This document shows positions 35,871-46,788 of a stretch of DNA of 64,000 nt, piece after piece; position 1 is the first letter of the stretch, and the number at the start of each line of letters is the position of its first letter. The notes below the pieces were generated by a model, which ran no database searches, was not told where the DNA came from, and was given only the letters and a program-made list of their open reading frames with translations. The stretch is from Labia minor. Taxonomy: Eukaryota; Arthropoda; Insecta; Dermaptera; Spongiphoridae. The stretch spans positions 16,394,491-16,458,490 of the forward strand of contig OY720345.1 of NCBI GenBank assembly GCA_963082975.1, given 5' to 3'. The translations under genes were made by a program, and so were the position numbers.

Positions 35871-36920
35871 ATATGAATACAATATCAATTAAAACAATAC
35901 CTTGCTTACAATTAACTGAATATAAAAATCTAGAAAAATTGATTCCCACGTTATTTTCTTCAATTTTTCCTAAGATCGATTAAAAAAAAAAAGGTGTAAT
36001 AAAATATTTATTTAATTTTCTAGATAACATCGTGTCCAAAAATACTTTAGCCAATGTTACTTTTTATTTTATTTTTTATTTAATATTTTTTTTTTTTTTG
36101 CAAAAAAGCGGGTTTCATTTCTCTCATTCTCTCACCTCTTCGTACTCCTATTCCTGCCCTTTCTGAAAGGGCTGCACCTGTTCCCGATATTCTCGACTGG
36201 GAGGGGAGGACGTCTCCCGTCAAATAAATCACTCTCCATCCACAAGCACCAGCACTCTTTTAAGCCTTTTCCAATATTAGAAGTTCTCTCTTCTATACGT
36301 CGTTATTCATTCATGGATTTAGATGAAATTTCCGGTCCACAAAATCTCAACCCTCCCTCCTGCCCCCTCTTTAATAACCACCCACACCTTTTTTTCCCCT
36401 TTCATCATCATATTACCATCGAATCAATAGCTAATTAATTTATTATTATTAAGCTTATGTAATCGTTCTATTTATTTATTATTAATAAATCATTTAAAAT
36501 TTTTAAATACAATAATTTAATTTGAGAGTAATATAAAAATATTTGTTCCATATAAATTAATTAATAATATTAAAGTGACTAATATATATGACTGTGATTT
36601 CAAAAAATTATTATTAAAAATTAGTTACTATTATTTATTTAATAATAAATAAATCCTTCTAATGTATTTATAATTAATAGAATGAATTTCATTTATAATT
36701 GGTAAGTTAATTTAATATTTTATTATTAATAGAGTATTTATGCATTGATATAATTTTTTTATATTTTTTTAGTCGACATTTTAATAAAAAATAGAAATTC
36801 AAGAAGTCATTGAAATGTTTAGTTTAGAATTAAAATCACTGTTTAAGAAATAAATTTTATTAACTTGTATTGAAAAAATTATATATTTCCTATCACTGAT
36901 ACACTCGCCTTAAAAAAAAT
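35871..36920. other. Intergenic with pyrimidine-rich segment
   Basis: 36105-36420 is C/T-rich, non-repetitive and less AT-rich than its surroundings. It shows no frame, so it could be host regulatory or UTR sequence. Remainder AT-rich. Confidence 0.35.
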
Positions 36921-37524
36921 CTGGAGTGTCTCCACTCGACTATCTCGCAAATTTGAATTGGATTAAATAACATTTAAAAACTTAAATTAAATTTAATTAA
37001 TTATAAATTATAAGTTATAAGTAATAAATATTAAACCAGCGCATGTTTGGCTCTTTGTTGAAGGCACCACGTCACGTGTTGGCGCGTGAGATTGGCAGTG
37101 TTAAAAAATTAATTCTGGTACTTTCAGCGATTCAATCAAGCTGAAATTCTATATATAGCAGTTTTATACAATTATTAATCATGTGCAAAATTATCAAACA
37201 TGTATCTTTATTTTAACGGTTACTTTAGAAGAAAAAATATCAAAACGTTGTAGGTAATGACCCTCTTCCGGATGAGCTACATTTCTCAAAAGTTGAGAGC
37301 AAACTATGAATTTTGGATAATGTCCATGTACCAAATTTCATCATTCTAGCTCAAACCGTTTTTGCGTAATCTTGGTTACATACATACACACATACACACA
37401 CATACACACAGACATTTTTCTCAACCTTAGTGAAAATGATTCAGGAACCTTCAAAACGTATAAAAACATCAAAATTTCAACATCGAAAATTTTCGTGATT
37501 GTAATACTATCTCTGGCGTGATAT
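36921..37524 (-). mobile_element. Family A Helentron-like repeat, copy 8
   Basis: Complete minus-strand copy with CCACGTCACGTG at 37067-37078. Its 5' hairpin carries the variant ATCACGCC, shared only with copy 12 at 46629. The flanking sequence beyond this 5' end is also shared with copy 12. Confidence 0.9.
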
Positions 37525-37567
37525 TAAAAAAGATTAAACGAATGTATAATAACAATAATAATAATAA

Positions 37568-40349
37568 AAATCGGACTTGAATCGGATATAAAAAGGTTTA
37601 GATCCAATGCAGATGTAATTCATGCATATCTGCAAAATACTCGACCCAAAAAAATAACTACAAGGGTCTCTAAGCTAGCTGAAGACGCAGGTATAAACAT
37701 CCAAGACAATGAAAAACTCTTAGAACTAAAAGATCTGTTCAGACAGAAGTCAAAAATTAAAGGAGCCCGCCTTAGACGATATAATGAGTTATCTAAAAGA
37801 AAATCCCAAAACACAGAATTTCTCACCAACAGGAAAAAATTCTTTAGACATCTCAGTAATCAAAACCATAACGCCCCAAATGATGATGATATTTCAAAAC
37901 ACCGGGAATACTGGCAATCTATCTGGTCCGAACCCGCATATTATCACAAGGGGGCAAGCTGGGTAAATATAATTCAAGAACAATGTTCAGACATAAGACC
38001 CATGACCTGCGATGGATTCACCACCGAGGATGTGGCCCATGTTACCCGGAAACTGGGCAATTGGAAAGCTCCAGGGCCTGACAGATTGCACAATTTCTGG
38101 ATTAAACACCTATCTGCTGCCCATGCACCCCTCGCAAAGTGTTTTTCTGAGGCCCTGGTTGACCCTGGAAACATACCTAAACACCTTATGGAGGGTAACA
38201 CATATCTTCTATATAAAAAAGGAGATGCCTCAGACCCTAAAAACTACCGGCCTATCACCTGCCTATCAGTTGTTTATAAGCTATTCACAGCCTTAATAAG
38301 CGATAAAATCTATGAACACTGCGCAACTAACAACCTTATAGAAGAAGAGCAAAAAGGATGCACCCGTAATGCGCTGGGATGCAAACAACAACTTATAATA
38401 GACTCAATTGTTCTTAAGCACGCACGGGAAAGAAAGCGCAACATATCAATGGGTTACATCGACTACACAAAGGCATTTGACTCCACACCACATGACTGGA
38501 TGATGAAGACTCTCAACATCTATGGAGTCGCCCCAAACATCGTGAGTTGCCTCGGGGGAATTATGGGGTCTTGGAGAGCAAACCTTCATCTGGGCAACAC
38601 AAATATCGGACCTATCAACATCAGAAGAGGAATCTTCCAAGGGGATGCTCTTTCACCTCTGTGGTTCTGTCTTGCAATAAATCCGCTGTCGACACTACTT
38701 AGGAACGAGAGTATTGGATATAGAATTAAGGCCGGAAACAACAACACAATTAATCATCTCCTGTATATGGACGATCTGAAGCTTTACGCTGGGAATAATC
38801 GGAAACTACATTCATTGATTTCCACGGTTAAGCGCTTTAGTGAAGATATCCAAATGTCTTTCGGGTTGGACAAATGTGCTGTGTTGCACGTCAGGGGTGG
38901 CGAACCATACCTGACAGGAGAGAGATTAGAGGGAATTGAGGAGCTGACATCTGATGGTGTATACAAATATCTTGGCCTACAACAAAACCTAAAGATCGAC
39001 CACACACAAATTAAAATCAAGTTCCACGATGAATATAGGAGACGGGTAACAAAAATACTCAACACTAAGCTGACTGGGAAAAATTTAATAACCGCCATCA
39101 ACACCTGGGCAATACCATCGTTGACTTATTCATTCGGAGTGGTAAAGTGGTCTAATACAGACCTAGATAAACTGGATACGACAACAAGAAGAATGCTCAC
39201 AAAGTTCCGATGTTTACACAAAAGCTCTTCCACAGTCAGGCTTTACCTACCAAGGAAAGAAGGAGGGAGAGGCTTGGTCAATATACACAACTTATGCAAA
39301 ACCCAAGAACTCAAAATAAGAGAGAGACTTCTGGAGTCAGAGGACAATCTCATGAAGATGTTAACCCAATTAGACCAGGGATATACGCCTCTAAACCTAA
39401 GCAGCTCTAACTTTGTGAGCGCCAAGAAAGACCTAGGCTCTTGGGAGAATAAAGTTCTACATGGAAAGTTCCCGACCCTACTGAACGACGAGTTTGTGAA
39501 TAAGAACGCTTCCTTGAAATGGCTGTCCAACGGATTTCTTTACCCGGAAACTGAGGGGTTTCTAATGGCTATACAGGACCGGGTAATAAGAACAAGAAAC
39601 TATGAGAAGTTTATACTTAAGCAAAACCTTGAGGACAAGTGTAGGAAATGTGGAAATGTCGGCGAAAGTATAGAACACGTCATGGGTGGATGTCCCACAT
39701 TAGCAGACAACGCTTACTTAAACAGGCATAACCAACTGGCAAAGCTAATCCATCAGCAATTGGGAATAAAATATGGACTGCTTGATAAGTCGACGCCACC
39801 ATATTACAAATACGTCCCGGCTCCAGTGGTTGAAAAGAATAACATGATTTTATATTGGGACAGACCCATCCTCACCGACAGAACTATTGACTACAATAGG
39901 CCAGATATCCTTCTCATCAATAACACCAACAGAACAGCCATTATAATTGAGATAGGAGTTCCTCTTACTCATAATGTCAAAAAAACTGAAACCGAAAAGA
40001 GAAATAAATATGAGGAACTCGCTATCCAGCTGAAGAATATCTGGAAGCTGGACACAGTCGCGACCTGTCCACTGGTGATGTCAGCGGAGGGAGTGGTATC
40101 ATCCAACTTTGATAAAAATATTGAGAAACTAGGATTGCCGAAGACCATCGCAGGGCAGGCACAGAGGGCGATACTTCTGCAAACGTGCCACATAGTCAGA
40201 AAGTTTCTCAATTGAAAATTATCCGGAGGATCGTATGGGTCAGGGTGAACTCCCTTCCCACATCGACCGAGCCTAATCCCTAATAAGATCTGAAAGGGAT
40301 AGGTGAAAGTTTTCCAGCAGCAATGCTGAGAAAGTGAATTAACTCGGAT
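37568..40349 (+). mobile_element. R4/Dong-like non-LTR retrotransposon, 5'-truncated
   Basis: About 2.78 kb inserted in a TAA microsatellite: (TAA)n at about 37545-37567 before and TATAATAATAA at 40349-40358 after. The sequence is markedly GC-richer than its surroundings. It holds one long coding region and a ~135-bp 3' UTR (40216-40349). There are no terminal repeats, as expected for target-primed insertion. The N-terminal DNA-binding part found in full-length relatives is absent. Confidence 0.92.
37570..40215 (+). CDS. Reverse transcriptase / restriction-like endonuclease (R4/Dong clade), partial
   Basis: An 881-codon open frame without internal stops. The first in-frame ATG is at 38002, but 144 upstream codons are clearly coding (EYWQSIWSEP, HKGASWV, the pre-RT region of this clade), so the 5' end is missing rather than starting at that Met. 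Counting from Met 38002: NYRPITCL at 81-88; motif A YIDYTKAFD at 152-160; GIFQGDALSP at 210-219; catalytic YMDD at 255-258; zinc-binding C-X2-C-X8-H-X4-C at 547-564; endonuclease R-PD-X14-E at 633-650 and KYEELA just after. RT plus CCHC plus a C-terminal restriction-like nuclease defines the R2/R4-type LINEs; the RGIFQGD and HLLYMDDLKLY wording fits R4/Dong. The enzyme would nick the target and prime cDNA synthesis there. All catalytic motifs look intact, but this copy cannot encode a full protein. Confidence 0.93.
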   Translation: MGLESDIKRFRSNADVIHAYLQNTRPKKITTRVSKLAEDAGINIQDNEKLLELKDLFRQKSKIKGARLRRYNELSKRKSQNTEFLTNRKKFFRHLSNQNHNAPNDDDISKHREYWQSIWSEPAYYHKGASWVNIIQEQCSDIRPMTCDGFTTEDVAHVTRKLGNWKAPGPDRLHNFWIKHLSAAHAPLAKCFSEALVDPGNIPKHLMEGNTYLLYKKGDASDPKNYRPITCLSVVYKLFTALISDKIYEHCATNNLIEEEQKGCTRNALGCKQQLIIDSIVLKHARERKRNISMGYIDYTKAFDSTPHDWMMKTLNIYGVAPNIVSCLGGIMGSWRANLHLGNTNIGPINIRRGIFQGDALSPLWFCLAINPLSTLLRNESIGYRIKAGNNNTINHLLYMDDLKLYAGNNRKLHSLISTVKRFSEDIQMSFGLDKCAVLHVRGGEPYLTGERLEGIEELTSDGVYKYLGLQQNLKIDHTQIKIKFHDEYRRRVTKILNTKLTGKNLITAINTWAIPSLTYSFGVVKWSNTDLDKLDTTTRRMLTKFRCLHKSSSTVRLYLPRKEGGRGLVNIHNLCKTQELKIRERLLESEDNLMKMLTQLDQGYTPLNLSSSNFVSAKKDLGSWENKVLHGKFPTLLNDEFVNKNASLKWLSNGFLYPETEGFLMAIQDRVIRTRNYEKFILKQNLEDKCRKCGNVGESIEHVMGGCPTLADNAYLNRHNQLAKLIHQQLGIKYGLLDKSTPPYYKYVPAPVVEKNNMILYWDRPILTDRTIDYNRPDILLINNTNRTAIIIEIGVPLTHNVKKTETEKRNKYEELAIQLKNIWKLDTVATCPLVMSAEGVVSSNFDKNIEKLGLPKTIAGQAQRAILLQTCHIVRKFLN

Positions 40350-40480
40350 ATAATAATAAATCATTCATTTTAGTACGATCAAAGTTAAAATGTTTATAAT
40401 ACTTTATTCATATCTTTAAAATAAAAAATAAATAAATAATTATACCAATTTTATTTAAATTGGTTTAATAAAATAATCTA
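40350..40480 (+). repeat. 3' flank of R4 insertion, shared with 46449-46580
   Basis: From AATCATTCATTTTAGTACG to AAATTGGTTTAATA this is nearly identical to the complement of 46449-46562. It continues the interrupted target site. Confidence 0.92.
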
Positions 40481-40578
40481 TTAGTGAAAATGATTCAGGA
40501 ACCTTCAAAACGTATAAAAACATCAAAATCTCAATATCGAAAATTTTCGTGATCACAATACATCTCTGACGAGATAGT
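40481..40578 (-). repeat. Family A 5'-end fragment
   Basis: Only the first ~98 bp of the family: CCTTCAAAACGTATAAAAAC to the terminal GAGATAGT. It abuts the shared flank. Confidence 0.85.
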
Positions 40579-40904
40579 AAAAAGAAAAATATTTATCAAT
40601 CTACTGTCATTAAAAATTAATTTATTTGTCCTACTAAATCAATGCTTAGCAGAGATAATAAATTGAAGATAATTAACAATTGTTTACAGATAAGAGAAAA
40701 ATATAATTAAATTGTTTTAATTAAATTATTTTTTTTTTTTGTTTTTAATAATAAATTTAAGATATATAATATATTATAGTAAGTTGTTTAATTAAAAACA
40801 ATTAATGAATGAAAATAAATAAATAAATAAATAAAAATGATCCAATTGTATTGGAGATGGAATAAATATTATATATTGTAAAATACAATTGATTTTGGAT
40901 GTAA

Positions 40905-41065
40905 CTAGGCCCAGTTTCCTGTTTACCTACTCGTTTAATCGAGTACGGAAGCACAGCTGAACGGCAACGTAAGCTTTTCACTCTTCACCTCACATCCAAC
41001 AGCTGTTCTATGCAACACGATACCATTCCTCTTCACCTTTCCAGTTGGATTGACGTCTTTTTATT
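40905..41065. promoter_or_regulatory. GC-richer non-coding island with E-boxes
   Basis: Non-repetitive segment with CAGCTG at about 40953 and 41000 and a forkhead-like TGTTTAC near 40921. Could be an enhancer; the motifs are short and prove nothing alone. Confidence 0.2.
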
Positions 41066-41168
41066 CTTTTTTTTTGTATGTTTTATTTCATTTTTAATTT
41101 TTCAAAAAAATAGTGTACCTTGCACACTGACCGGAGGCTCAAAGCTTTATTAAATCTATAATCATAAG

Positions 41169-41676
41169 CTGGAGTGTCTCCACTAGACTATCTCGCAATT
41201 TGAATTGGATTATATAACATATATTACATTTATTATTATTATTATATTATTATTTATTATTATTTTTTATTAATTATATATAAAAATTATAAATTCAAAT
41301 TAATAAATAATATGTATTAAACAAGGGAGTGTTTAACACTTTGTTGATGGCACCATGTCACGTGCTGGCGCGTGATTTGCAGTGTTAAAAAATTAATTCT
41401 GGTACTTACATCGATTCAATCAAGCTAAAATTTTATATATAGCAGTTTTATACAATTTTGAATCATGTGAAAAACAATCAAACATATATCTTTATTTTTA
41501 CGGTCAGTTTAGAGGGAAAAAAATCAAAACGTTGTAGGTAATGACCCTCTTCCGGATGAGCTACATTTTCCAAAATTTGATAGAAAACTACGAATTTTGA
41601 ATAATACCCCTATATCAATTTTCTATGATTCTAGCTCAAACTGTTTTTGCGTAATCTTGTCTACATACACACACAT
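41169..41676 (-). mobile_element. Family A copy 10, 5'-truncated
   Basis: The left tip CTGGAGTGTCTCCACTAGAC is preceded by ATAAG, giving the tail GCTTAT. The match stops in the CA microsatellite, so the 5' hairpin is missing. A (TTA)n expansion lies at 41228-41270. Confidence 0.85.
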
Positions 41677-42423
41677 TCTTATTTTAATTAATTAATAATA
41701 TAAATTTAAATCATATTTTTTTTAAATAATTATTTTTATTTTTAAATTATACTTATTTTATTTGAATATTTCTTCTCTATTTAATATTTATATGGTCTAA
41801 TCAATTATTAATAACTACTGAATTTTATGGATAAAAATGTAAATGTAATATTATATTATAAATATAAAAATTAAAATATGATTTTTTAAATAAATGATAC
41901 CTATAAAAAAATTGTTTTAAATTTTTGGAAATTTTCTTTAGATTTTTTATATTTTTTATATTCAAATTATTATATATTCTATATATAGTGTTTTAGTTTA
42001 TAAAAGGAAGTCGAAAAAAAGTATATTTAAACGCCTTGTTCTATATTGATTACAATTAATAAATTTGAAATTAAAATAAAAATAATTTACATTAATTTTA
42101 TAAATTTAACATAAACAAAAACACAGTTGTGATATTATATGTTGATATAAAATAAAATTAAATCGTATATAAATTAAATAAATGAATATTTTATTTAATT
42201 TTTAATTCTAATAATCATTCAAATATAAATTAAATATAAAATTTTGAAGATCAAGTTGATTTTCAAAATCAGAAAAATGAGGTCAATTATAATACTTTAA
42301 AATTTATATATTTAATTTGAATATTAACTAATACTCATTTTAATAATAAATTAACTATTCATATATTCGTACAATTATAAACTCTATTTTAAATTTCCTA
42401 TATAAATTTTGAAATTTAGGTGA
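41677..42423. other. AT-rich intergenic, no gene seen
   Basis: No recognised repeat or coding frame. Confidence 0.45.
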
Positions 42424-42717
42424 GTTTAGGACAGTGGTCGGAAAACTGGAGTAAATTACCCCAAATGGAGTATAAATGAAACTTTTGTGAGTAAAAAGTA
42501 TATATTTTGCTATTTTATAAACCTGTTAGTATTTTTACAAATTAAATATTTAGTTATTGTTTTTTTTGCAAAATTATCATGGGGGGGGGGGGGGCTATAA
42601 TAGGAAAGATGCTAAAAAGAGGCGATTTTTTTTGCTCTTCACCATGGGGTAATATCAACTTATATAAAAATATTTTGGGGTAATGATTAAAAAAGTTCCC
42701 CGACCGTTAATATAGGA
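42424..42717. mobile_element. Candidate old hAT-type MITE
   Basis: Left end CAGTGGTCGGAAAAC and right end GTTCCCCGACCGTTA are imperfectly inverted. The flanks GTTTAGGA and ATATAGGA agree at 6 of 8 positions. Contains a poly-G run (about 42582-42596) and GGGGTAA motifs near the right end. Confidence 0.6.
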
Positions 42718-42992
42718 GAATATCAATGTGGATTAAGGCCATATCGGACAACATTAAATCAAATCTAATTCAATATTTCTGTACACCAATTATTATGGCT
42801 CAGTTTAAATTAAATTTTATTTAAATTAAAAAAATAAATATTTGAATTTATTTAAATTTGTGTGGTTGTGGTTAGACCAAATGAGTTAAAAAAGTCAGTT
42901 TTAGTTTTATAAAATGGCCCAAGTCTCTAACTTGAGATTTCCCTAAATTTCATTATAATAAAAATTATTCAATAACCCAAGGATAATAAAAA

Positions 42993-43047
42993 ACGAATAT
43001 CAAAATAAATATTAACGAATATCAAAATAAATATTAACGAATATTAT
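42993..43047. repeat. 22-bp minisatellite, ~2.5 units
   Basis: Unit AACGAATATCAAAATAAATATT repeated head to tail, last copy partial. Confidence 0.85.
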
Positions 43048-43084
43048 ACTCTATTATAACTAATAGATAAATGAAAATCTACAT

Positions 43085-43175
43085 ACACTTTCAACCAAAT
43101 ACCATGTACCACTTAGGTGATACGGGGGGGCAGAACAACTTTCTAGGTGTGAGGGCGGTCTGCGGAGTTAGTGCT
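43085..43175 (+). repeat. Family B 3' fragment, degraded
   Basis: TTTCAACCAAATACCATGTA and the GGGGG..TCTAGGTGTGAG order match 47292-47355, but the GC hairpins are eroded. Confidence 0.6.
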
Positions 43176-45519
43176 AAATAAATAAGAATATCTATATTTT
43201 TTCTTACTGTAATTATGTTGTCAGATTAATAAGCAGCTTGAATTATTGCATAGTTTGATTATTTTGAAATTTTATGACATCTATTGATTGATTGATATTT
43301 ATTCAATTAAATTAAATTTTTATTTAAATATTTTAACTAATCTGACAAAATACTAAATATTGATAATTTTTAATTACCCCTCCCCCCTCTCTCTCGAACA
43401 TACACATACCTAAACTGACCACACAATTGAACAATAATTTAAAATTATCTTAGATCCATATCAATGAATTTTGGAATTTCATAAAAGGAGTATGAAAATA
43501 AAAAAAAATAAAAAATAACAATTCTATCTGAGATGTGAATATCAATGAATGATGAATAACTCGTTGTAGAAATAAAAAACACACCTTCACCTCCCACGTT
43601 ATTTTTTTTTTAGTTTAAATCTATTTGCACTATTAAGCCATGTAAATAATTAGTGATTGCCTATTGGGCGTTCTGTTTTATTTTTTCACATCTCTCTTTT
43701 ACACACGCAAGCGTACACACACTTTCTTAATTTAGAACTCTAAAGCGCATAGTATTTAAATTTGTTTATTAGTCAAGTAAATGAAATATTAAAAAACAAA
43801 CCATTCATTAGTCGTTGGCAGCATTAAAAGATTTTAATTTTATTTATTTTTAAAATAATTTTTCAAATGGTTAATTGATTGGTTCAAGATGATATATACA
43901 TACTTATATATATACGATATTATATATATAATATTATAGTAACATAATTAAAAATAATAAGATTTTTTAACTAATTAAAATAAATAAGAATCTTCAATAA
44001 ATGGTGTACAAGACAAAATAAAAATTTACAATTATTGTTATATTTAATTAAAATATAAAAAATTTGTATCATAGAACTTTCTTCACTCCAATTAAATAAA
44101 TTATTCATCATTTGTAAAGTGCATTATTAACCAAAAGAGAAATCAAAATCAAAAATTAAAAATTATAATCATTCTTTGTATAGGATTTGCTAGAATTATT
44201 AATTTTATATTCATTGTCGGAAATGAATCGACTCCTTCAATGAGCCATGTAGGGCTCTGAATGGACAACTTGGGGTAAATAGTTTTTATTTCAATAGTAG
44301 TAAGTAAAACATAAGAAGTATTTAATTACTATTTTAGTAATGTATAAAAGTGAATTATTATGGAGATATTTCGTTTAGATTTAGACTATAGAAATAATTT
44401 TATTTACATTAATTTTAAGATATTGAAATATTAATAACTTATAAAATGTTGTATAATAGAAGGTATAAAAATAGCATAATAGGGAAAATAGATTAGGTAG
44501 AAAGAAAAATGTATCAAGATACAACATTTCAGTTCATTCATGTTCAAAATTCAATTCCTATCCAATAAAAGTTTATTATTTTTTATCTTTTTTCCAGAGG
44601 ATGGATGCTGTTTTATGGAATATAGAATTCCATAACTAAAGTTTCTTCACCCAACTCTCTTTAAAAACCAACAGACAAAATAAAAATTTTTAAGAAATTG
44701 TTTCTTTAAACAAAAAAAATTATATTTTATTTATTAAATACTTCTATATATATTTATAAAATTAATGCTGAAATTAATAACTGAAATTTTTATACGTATA
44801 TTGAACTTGGAATTTGATAGTATGTACATATTCCTACAACCATCCCTATCATAATTCACTTTCATCCAAATCCTCCTTTTCGCTAAAAATTTTTCATTTC
44901 TCATTTTACACATATACTACTAGTATTACTAAAGTATAATTTAGATGAATTTTATATAATAACCAAAAAATATTATAATATATTATCAATAAATAATATA
45001 ATATATAGTAATATATATAAAGTACTTAAATATATATATAATTAATTTTTTTATTTTTTAATAATAGTATAAGAAAAAAAGGATTAAAACTATTAAAAAA
45101 AATGTAGATAGAATTATTATGAATAGATTACCAAGAAAAAAAAAGAAAGAGAGTATAGGGATTAATTTTGAAAATTACTCTCATTATCTATTTATTATAA
45201 TATTAATAATTAAAGAAAGAGGCAAAGAGAAAAGACAAATGGTTAGCTAAACTAAAATTCTTCATTCTCAAGTAATTGAGGATAAAAACAAACAAACAAA
45301 AAACAATTCAATGAATATGCTATATATTTGAAAAAAATTGTTAATTTTTAAATATGTTATTATTTTGAATTACTATTGTCTTTTGTTTTTTTGTTTCCTG
45401 ACCTTTATATATATATATATTTATTTATATATATAATATTAAAAATTATACATTCTCTATTTTTTTATATTTTTTATATTATTTATAATAATAAAAATTT
45501 TAATTAAATTATAAAAAGT
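43176..45519. other. AT-rich intergenic, no gene seen
   Basis: A short C/CT tract at 43376-43395. 44165-44220 resembles a piece of the C-copy interior (TTTATATTCATTGTCGGAAA). No gene is supported. Confidence 0.45.
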
Positions 45520-46083
45520 CTGGAGTGTCTCAACTCGACTATCTCGAAAATTTGAATTGGATTAATTAACATGGTACATAATATTTAAATTAAATTTAAT
45601 TAATTATAAATTATAAATTTAAATTAATAAATAATATTTATTAAACCAGTGCATGTTCGGCTCTTTGTTGATGGCACCAGGTCATGTGTTGGTGCGTGAT
45701 TTGCAGGGTTAAAAAATTAATTCCGATACTTTCAGCGATTCAATCCACCTGGAATTTTATATATAGCAGTTTTATACAATTTTTAATCATTTGAAAAACA
45801 TTCAAATATATATTTTTATTTTTACGGTTAGTTTAGAGGAAAAAAATGAAAACGTGGTAAGTAATGGCCGTCTTACCGATGAGCTACATTTCTCAAAATT
45901 ACTACAAATTTTGAATAATGCCCGTGTACCAAATTTCATTATTCTAGCTCAAACCGATTTTACGTAATCTTTTCTACATAGACACACACATACACATACA
46001 GGCATTTTTCTCAACCATAGTGAAAATGACTCAGGGACCTTCAAAACGTACAAAAACATCAAAATCTCGACATCGAAATAGTA
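45520..46083 (-). mobile_element. Family A copy 11, 5' hairpin deleted
   Basis: The left tip CTGGAGTGTCTCAACTCGAC is slightly mutated. At the right end CATCGAAATAGTAAAAA shows loss of about 38 bp, including the 5' hairpin. Confidence 0.87.
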
Positions 46084-46448
46084 AAAACTACCCATAAGAA
46101 GTTAACAAATGTAGAATATTATTAAATTAAATTTATATTTGCACATATTATAATATATAATAGAATTTATAAATCTTAAAAAATATATAAATATAATAAT
46201 ATATAAAAAAAGTGAATGTCAGGATATGACCTTGTATATATAATCGAATTTATGTTTGCGTGATTATTATTTATATACATACTTATAAATTATACTATCA
46301 GATGGTTTCTCAATTAGTAACTTTTATTCATAATAGAGTTGTAAAATAAAAAAAAGTGTTGTGTGTGCGGTATATGCTATTACTATAAGAATTTATAAAT
46401 CAAATTTGGGATATTTTATTATAGAGATTATCAAGATATTTTTTAGAT

Positions 46449-46628
46449 TATATTATTAAACCAATTTAAATAAAATTGGTATAATTATTTATTTATTTTT
46501 TATTTTAAAGATATGAATAAAGTATTATAAACATTTTAACTTTGATCGTACTAAAATGAATGATTTATTATTATATTATATTATTATTATTATTATTATT
46601 GTTATTATACATTCATTTAATCTTTTTT
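46449..46628 (-). repeat. Unoccupied counterpart of the R4 target site
   Basis: The complement reads from the A 5' end through GATTAAATGAATGTATAATA, an uninterrupted (TAA)n tract (46563-46606) and AATCATTCATTTTAGTACG. It is the same locus layout as 37525-37567 plus 40350-40480 but without the retrotransposon. Confidence 0.9.
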
Positions 46629-46757
46629 ACTATCACGCCAAAGATAGTATTGCAATCACGAAAATTTTCGATGTTGTGATTTTGATGTTTTTATACGTTT
46701 TGAAGGTTCCTGAATCATTTTCACTAAGGTTGAGAAAAATATCTGTTACAATATCTA

Positions 46758-46788
<31 letters not shown>

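Noticed and set aside
37974..40364. Several minus-strand and alternate-frame ORFs
   Set aside because: Shadows of the R4/Dong-like coding frame.
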